From: an uncultured Verrucomicrobia subdivision 3 bacterium
GTDB lineage: Bacteria > Verrucomicrobiota > Verrucomicrobiia > Limisphaerales > UBA11358
Length of the DNA: 32,831 bases
Reading direction: 5' to 3'
Assembly (NCBI GenBank): GCA_903842235.1
Contig: CAIMLG010000220.1
Coordinates: forward strand, 1-32,831
Every line of letters begins with the position of its first letter. The first letter of the stretch is position 1. Below the pieces are notes generated by a model. That model made no database searches. It was given only the letters and a program-made list of their open reading frames with translations, and was not told where the DNA came from. Of the stretch, positions 27,609-32,831 are shown piece by piece. Both the position numbers and the translations under genes were made by a program.

Positions 27609-29087
27609 TTAAGGCTGCGTTGGCTTTGGCCCCGGCCAAGTGGTTGGCGCGCTCAAATTTCCGAGCCGATCCACGGCGCGCAGGGCCAGCGTGTCAAATT
27701 TGAGATTTTCAAAAACGCGGTTCATTTGGCCAGCGGGCAGAATTTCAGTCGTCCAAATATGGCGGTGGCAGACTTGGAGCAGCCACCATTGCGCCGGTTC
27801 GGCGCCGCCGTTGCCCCAGCGGACGGTGGTGGAAGACTTTCCGGCGGTCACGGCCAGTTTTGGCTGATCCGGCGGCGTGGCATCCAGCCAGGGCGTGGCC
27901 GGCACGAGCGCGGGCTGGGAATATTGCGTGCGGATAATGGCATTGAGGGCGGGATTATCTAAGATGCTGCGGAGGTGATAATGGATTGCCCCACGATCCA
28001 CAGATTGGCTGCGGAGCGCCGGGATTTGCCGGCCAATCTCTTCGGCCGGCAGCATGGCATCGTATAATCCGGCCCAGACGTGACGACCTTTGGGGTTCTG
28101 CTGCCGCCACCATTGCAACAAGGTGGTAAAACTCAATTCCTGCTGGGCAATGGGCCAATAGAGCTGCGGTGCCAGATAATCCACCCAGCCGTTGGTGAGC
28201 CAGCGGCGCCCGTCGGCATACAATTTATCGTAGGCATCAAGCGCTTTGGGGCTGATGCCGGCCGGCGTGCCGGGCCGCCAGATGCCGAACGGGCTGATGC
28301 CGAACAGAACCCCCGGCTTGGCGGCATGGACGGATTGCGAGATTTTCTGGACGAACCGGTTCACGTTGTCGCGCCGCCAATCGTTGCGGCTCAGGCCGCT
28401 GGCCCCGCCGTATTTCTTCCAACTGGCGTCATCGGGAAAGGGCAGCTCGCGCTTTTGCGAATCTTTCTGAGGATAAGGGTAAAAATAATCGTCAAACACG
28501 ATACCGTCCACATCGTAGCGTTTCAGCACATCGAGCACGGCGTTCAGCGCGCGGGCCTGGGCTTCCGGCTCGCCGGGATCGAACCAGGTTTCGCTGCCAT
28601 AATGGCGGATGAGTTCGGGATGGGTGCGGACGGCGTGGTTGGCTGCGGGCGGCGATTTCGCTTCCGGATGGCCGGCGCGGAAGGGATTAAACCAGGCATG
28701 CAATTGCAAGCCGCGCTGGTGCGCCGCGGTGACGGCGAGCGTGAGCGGATCGTAAAACGGCGACGGCATTTTGCCCTGGACGCCGGTGAGATATTCCGAC
28801 CAAGGTTCGTGGGGCGAAGCATAAAACGCGTCCGCCACCGGGCGCACTTGGAAGAAAATCGCATTCAAGTGCAACGCGGCCGCGCGGTCCAGCAAGGCGA
28901 TCAACTCCGCCTTTTGCTGGGCCACCGGCAGGCCCGGCTTGGAGGGCCAGTCAATGTTCGCCACCGTGGCGATCCACGCGCCGCGCAATTCCCGCACCGG
29001 GGCCGGCGGGAAAAAGGTTTCTTCCGCCGCCAACAAAAAGGTTGGCAGCAGCAAGACGCAGGCAAGAATGGCTTTGATGCGGCGCAT
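27609..29087 (-). CDS. Secreted GHL10 / DUF187 glycoside-hydrolase-like protein
   Basis: RELRGAWIATVANIDWPSKPGLPVAQQKAELIALLDRAAALHLNAIFFQVRPVADAFY, LHAWFNPFR, YDVDGIVFDDYFYPYP. Confidence 0.93.
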   Translation of the reverse strand: MRRIKAILACVLLLPTFLLAAEETFFPPAPVRELRGAWIATVANIDWPSKPGLPVAQQKAELIALLDRAAALHLNAIFFQVRPVADAFYASPHEPWSEYLTGVQGKMPSPFYDPLTLAVTAAHQRGLQLHAWFNPFRAGHPEAKSPPAANHAVRTHPELIRHYGSETWFDPGEPEAQARALNAVLDVLKRYDVDGIVFDDYFYPYPQKDSQKRELPFPDDASWKKYGGASGLSRNDWRRDNVNRFVQKISQSVHAAKPGVLFGISPFGIWRPGTPAGISPKALDAYDKLYADGRRWLTNGWVDYLAPQLYWPIAQQELSFTTLLQWWRQQNPKGRHVWAGLYDAMLPAEEIGRQIPALRSQSVDRGAIHYHLRSILDNPALNAIIRTQYSQPALVPATPWLDATPPDQPKLAVTAGKSSTTVRWGNGGAEPAQWWLLQVCHRHIWTTEILPAGQMNRVFENLKFDTLALRAVDRLGNLSAPTTWPGPKPTQP

Positions 29088-29189
29088 ACTGTTGGCCCAT
29101 GAGACGCGGCGACCGCCGGTTTGGCAACGAATTTTTGCGCGCGACCGGCAAATTGACTCCAAGCGACCGATTTGGTAGATTCCAATCAT

Positions 29190-29350
29190 TGCAGCCTAAG
29201 TCCGGCTTCCTTCCTGAGGCCGGATGCGGGGGAACCAGTTCCCGGAGTGATCCGGGGTGGGGCGCAGAAGGCTCGGTAACGAGTCGTCAGGCCACTTTCA
29301 AGGCCCAGCCCGTCAGCTAACCTCGTCGGCCATTGGAAGGGCGATCCGCT
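29190..29350 (+). promoter_or_regulatory. Probable cyclic di-AMP riboswitch (ydaO-yuaA family)
   Basis: Conserved ydaO-type blocks in order: GCCTAAGTCC, GGGGGAACCAGTT, GGGGTGGGGCGCAGAAGG, and AGCCCGTCAGCTAACCTCGTCGGCC; followed by perfect hairpin TTCCCGC-TTGG-GCGGGAA (29353-29370). Confidence 0.82.
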
Positions 29351-29447
29351 AGTTCCCGCTTGGGCGGGAAACCATGGTCACCCCACTGAAACCGGCTGCC
29401 TCGTCGCCCCAAAAATGGCGCCGCTGGCCGTCACAATGAAATGGGTT

Positions 29448-29924
29448 ATGAAAACAAATCAAGCGACCATCCACTATCAACATAGCCAGCGGGGCACGGT
29501 GATTCTCGTCACCCTGCTCGGCGCGGCGGCGGTGCTCGTGGGCCTGGGATTGGCCAAAGCCGAACTGAAAGTTCTTTGGGTCAGCCTGCCGGTTCTGCTG
29601 GGGTGCAGCTGGCTGTTCCATTCGCTGACGATCGAAATTACGGATTGCGAACTGCGCTGGCGTTTCGGGCCGGGACTGATCGGCAAACGGGTGCCGCTGG
29701 GCGAGATTATCGCTGCCGCGCCGGTGCGGACCGGCCCCAGCTGGGGCATCCACTGGAGTCCGGGCAAAGGCTGGCTTTACAACGTGTCGGGCTTCGATGC
29801 CGTGGCCATTACCCTGCGCAGCGGCAAACACTTGGCCATCGGCACCGATGAACCAGCCATCTTGGCCGGGGCTTTGAACCACGCCATGCAACGCTCTCCG
29901 CCGTCGGGTCTCCAGAGTTGGTAG
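29448..29924 (+). CDS. Small membrane protein: two N-terminal TM helices plus PH-like beta-rich domain, unknown function
   Basis: MKTNQATIHYQHSQRGTVILVTLLGAAAVLVGLGLAKAELKVLWVSLPVLLGCSWLFHSLTIEITDCELRWRFGPG..; immediately downstream of the riboswitch candidate. Confidence 0.75.
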   Translation: MKTNQATIHYQHSQRGTVILVTLLGAAAVLVGLGLAKAELKVLWVSLPVLLGCSWLFHSLTIEITDCELRWRFGPGLIGKRVPLGEIIAAAPVRTGPSWGIHWSPGKGWLYNVSGFDAVAITLRSGKHLAIGTDEPAILAGALNHAMQRSPPSGLQSW

Positions 29925-29942
29925 CATTCGGCAGGTTGTCTG

Positions 29943-29967
29943 CCCCGCCGTTGCGGGCGGGGTTTTC
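29943..29967 (+). terminator. Rho-independent terminator CCCCGCC-gttgcg-GGCGGGG-TTTTC
   Basis: 7-bp GC stem plus T-run after 29924 stop. Confidence 0.75.
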
Positions 29968-29968
29968 G

Positions 29969-31783
29969 TCAGCTGTGAATCACCAGCTGAATGTTTTCCG
30001 GCAGGTTCTTGGCGACTTCGGTGATGACATTACCCTTCAGCAGCCGGGCGAGGTTGGTGCGGTGCGTGGAGCCCAGCATCAGCACGTCGGCGCCGATCGT
30101 GGCGGAGATGTCGAGAATGGTGGCGGCGGGATTTTCGCTCACCACATAAACGGGAATGACGGTGACGCCGATTTCCTGGCCCAGCTTGATCATGGCATAC
30201 ATGATGAGGGCCGCCTGATGATCATCCTGCCAGCGCGGGCGTTCGAGGTTGGCCAGCGGGCCGGGGAGATTCACCGCGAGCTCCTTGATGTAAAGCACGT
30301 AGAGGTTGCCCTGCCGAAACTTGGCTTCTTCGATGGCAAACCGCAGCACCGGGGTGAGGCCGCGCGCGGCCACCAGAATGGACTGGCCCGGGGTGAGGTT
30401 GGGGCGGAATTGGGCGATGTGGTCAGCGCTGACGGCGGCGGCAAATTCCTTCTTGATGATGATCGTTTCGTAGCCGGCATGTTTCATCGCCCACCAGCGC
30501 AAGGCAAACCCGACGCCGAGCACGCAAACCACAAAGAACAGGGCGGCGGGCTTGGTTTTGGCAATGGTGATGCCCACGGCAAACAGGACGAGGAACGTGC
30601 CAATCATGATGAGCCGTTCCCAAGCTTTGAGTTTTAACCGGGCGTTAAAAGCGCACGAGCCGAGGTTGACGGTGATGGCCCCAACGACGCCGATGGCATA
30701 CAGATCAGCCAAGGAATGCAGATTATCGGAAATGACCACCAGAAAAACCGGCAGCAGCGTCGCCACGGCCAGCGGTAGCCACGGCACGCCGTGGGCGTTC
30801 AGCCTGGTGAACGGCTGGGGCATTTCGCGGTCGCGGGCCAACATGTAAAGCAGGCCAATCAGGGCGGCGATGGCGGTGTTGACCGCGCTCAACAATAACA
30901 AGCCGACGACTAGTCCGATGACCACGCCGAAGACTTGCCCGAGGTGCGGGCCCAGCGCCGCCGTGCCGTAGTGTTCCCCCAGAAAACGGAGCATATCCTC
31001 ATAGCGGCTCTTGATTTGCGGCGCCATCTCCGCGGGGAGCGAGAGCATGGCCCAAGCCAGCAGGGCAGTGATGAGGACAACTTCGATGGCGACGGGCCAG
31101 ATGGCTTTGCGCGCGGTGCTGGTGACCCGTGGATTTTCGGGGGTGGCGCCCTTGTCCAGCTTCATCACGCCGGTGAGGTTGGCGATGGCCTCTACGCCGC
31201 TCAACGCCAGGATGACCCCGGCGAAGGCCACCCAGTTCACGGCAAAACTATCATGCGGACGCTCCAGATGCACAAAGGTCAGGTGCGGGGCGCTCAGGGC
31301 AACGATGGCCAGCACGATGATCACCATGGGCATGGCCAACAGGACCGCCAGGCTGCCGGAATGTTTGGGCCCGAAATAATTGATGAAACCGACGAGCAGG
31401 ATGAAACCCAGGGTGGCCGCTTTAAGATATTCGCGCGAGATCCCGAAATACGCCATGGCATCCCAGCAGCTCATGGCGGCGGTAACCATGAAGTCCGCCA
31501 ACAGGAGCAGCGAGCCGAGCACGGCCAGCACCCGGCTTTGTTCCCGGGCCGCCGAATAGACGCCTCCGCCGTCCGGGAAGTTTTTGCAGACAATGGTGTA
31601 ATTGTAGGCCACCAGTCCCGTGAGCGCGCAGACGGCCAGGATGATCGGCAACGACGAGAAGCCGGCCGCGACAAACGCGAGGCCGATGACGTAGGCTTTG
31701 CTGGTGCCCCAGTCGCCATACAGCAGCGCGGCGGCGCGTGCCCAGCCCAGATTTCGCGGGCGATGTATTCCGACGCTGTCCAT
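29969..31783 (-). CDS. APC-superfamily permease with C-terminal Usp-like domain (KimA-like)
   Basis: About 12 hydrophobic helices; CKNFPDGGGVYSAAREQ, SGVEAIANLTGVMKLDKG, MLARDREMPQPFTRLN, LADLYAIGVVGAITVN; C-terminal Usp-like ATILDISATIGADVLMLGSTHRTNLARLLKGNVITEVAKNLP. Confidence 0.85.
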   Translation of the reverse strand: MDSVGIHRPRNLGWARAAALLYGDWGTSKAYVIGLAFVAAGFSSLPIILAVCALTGLVAYNYTIVCKNFPDGGGVYSAAREQSRVLAVLGSLLLLADFMVTAAMSCWDAMAYFGISREYLKAATLGFILLVGFINYFGPKHSGSLAVLLAMPMVIIVLAIVALSAPHLTFVHLERPHDSFAVNWVAFAGVILALSGVEAIANLTGVMKLDKGATPENPRVTSTARKAIWPVAIEVVLITALLAWAMLSLPAEMAPQIKSRYEDMLRFLGEHYGTAALGPHLGQVFGVVIGLVVGLLLLSAVNTAIAALIGLLYMLARDREMPQPFTRLNAHGVPWLPLAVATLLPVFLVVISDNLHSLADLYAIGVVGAITVNLGSCAFNARLKLKAWERLIMIGTFLVLFAVGITIAKTKPAALFFVVCVLGVGFALRWWAMKHAGYETIIIKKEFAAAVSADHIAQFRPNLTPGQSILVAARGLTPVLRFAIEEAKFRQGNLYVLYIKELAVNLPGPLANLERPRWQDDHQAALIMYAMIKLGQEIGVTVIPVYVVSENPAATILDISATIGADVLMLGSTHRTNLARLLKGNVITEVAKNLPENIQLVIHS

Positions 31784-31927
31784 GGCGCAAAAGTGTAGGG
31801 CGTGGCGGCGAAAAGTCGAGGTTGCTTGGATGGGCCGGCTCCAGCGTTTTTTGGGGTCATGGCCATGCCGTCGTTTAATAATTATCAGCGTAACTAAGCA
31901 CGCCCGCGGGTCGTCTGTGATTTCAGG

Positions 31928-32683
31928 ATGAAGATTGGCTTACAATCAGAGGGATGGAGAAAGTCCGCCTTTACGCTGATCGAGCTACTGGTGGTGATCG
32001 CCATCATCGGTATTCTGGCCGCCATGCTGCTGCCGGCGTTGAGCCGGGCCAAGGAAGCGGCTCAGCGTATCGCCTGTCTAAATAACCTGCGCCAGATCAA
32101 CCTTTCGTTCAAGATGTATGCGGATGACAACAACGGCTATCTCCTGCCACGGTCGCATCCCAATCGCTGGCCGCAGCGGTTGCTGGAGGGCTACCGGAGC
32201 GTGAGCGTCCTCGTCTGCCCGAGCGATGGGCCCAACCCCCGCACGGGCGAAATAGACACCAACCAATGGCCGGCCGATGCGGCTCCGCGCAGCTATATTT
32301 ATAACGCGTGGAATGATTTCTACCTGGCCCTGGCGAAGGGCACGCCCAACTGGCGGACGGCGGCCGCGACGAATGGAGTTGCCCCGCGCGAGAGTGCGGT
32401 TCAATTTCCCTCTGAGACTTGCTGCTTTGGCGAGAAGGATACGACCTCAATGCATTGGTATTTGGATTTCGAGACCAGCGAAGATATCACTCAACTGGAT
32501 CAATCCAAGCACGCCAACCCCCTGCGCCGGGGCGGCGATGCGACCGAGGGGTTCGGCGGCGCCAATTACGCTTTTGTGGATGGCAGCATCCGCTATCTAA
32601 AGTTCGGACAATGCATCAATCCCGTGAACCTCTGGGCGATTACGCCGGCTTGGCGTAACTCGAGCTTGGCTTTGGCTCCTTGA
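31928..32683 (+). CDS. Prepilin-type N-terminal cleavage/methylation protein, paralogue of 24227-25042
   Basis: [46 protein letters not shown]-terminal [15 protein letters not shown]. Confidence 0.93.
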   Translation: MKIGLQSEGWRKSAFTLIELLVVIAIIGILAAMLLPALSRAKEAAQRIACLNNLRQINLSFKMYADDNNGYLLPRSHPNRWPQRLLEGYRSVSVLVCPSDGPNPRTGEIDTNQWPADAAPRSYIYNAWNDFYLALAKGTPNWRTAAATNGVAPRESAVQFPSETCCFGEKDTTSMHWYLDFETSEDITQLDQSKHANPLRRGGDATEGFGGANYAFVDGSIRYLKFGQCINPVNLWAITPAWRNSSLALAP

Positions 32684-32717
32684 TCGGTTCGTCAGCTTGA
32701 GGTGGTGGCGGAAAAGT

Positions 32718-32757
32718 AAAACCGCCCGCGACTAAAAATCGCGGGCGGTTTTTTTTG
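32718..32757. terminator. Strong bidirectional terminator AAAACCGCCCGCGA-ctaaaaa-TCGCGGGCGGTTTTTTTT
   Basis: Perfect >=12-bp stem with T-run (+) and A-run upstream (T-run on -) between convergent genes. Confidence 0.93.
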
Positions 32758-32767
32758 AATTGTAAGC

Positions 32768-32831
32768 TTACGCCGGCTCCGCGCCTTCGAGGAAGCCTTG
32801 CAAGTGACGCACCCGGGTCGGGTGACGCAGC
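32768..32831 (-). CDS. rpoD: C-terminus of RpoD-like (primary) sigma factor, truncated by window edge
   Basis: Reverse-complement reading ..LRHPTRVRHLQGFLEGAEPA* resembles sigma-70 C-terminal LRHPSRS.KL..FLE. Confidence 0.7.
   Translation of the reverse strand, partial: LRHPTRVRHLQGFLEGAEPA

Noticed and set aside
29349-29927. 192-aa minus ORF antisense to the riboswitch-controlled gene
   Set aside because: Composition typical of an antisense frame; the + strand frame has TM helices and follows the riboswitch.

Overview
GC-rich bacterial chromosomal window. Gene content, PEP-CTERM and prepilin-type surface proteins and sigma-factor/membrane fusions suggest Verrucomicrobiota (inference only). 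Most of it is housekeeping or envelope genes: pyrimidine phosphorylase, pyrF, hisD, lpxI-like, an amgK/murU-like pair, FKBP PPIase, DUF167, nitronate monooxygenase-like, trmB, etfA/etfB, and the C-terminus of an rpoD-like sigma factor at the right edge. RNA elements: (i) a class A RNase P RNA (rnpB, about 27210-27604) bounded by a perfect 13-bp P1 pairing; (ii) a probable c-di-AMP (ydaO-yuaA type) riboswitch at about 29190-29350, upstream of a small uncharacterised membrane protein and convergent with a KimA-like APC permease carrying a C-terminal Usp-like domain. Also notable: two ECF sigma factors fused to unrelated membrane/extracytoplasmic modules; a lone ~106-aa histidine-kinase dimerization-like protein; at least 16 copies of a REP-like hairpin repeat in oppositely oriented arrays flanking one gene, with variation concentrated in the hairpin loop; and a second dispersed repeat shared between 2811 and 18450. 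No CRISPR array, transposase, prophage or tRNA gene was recognised.
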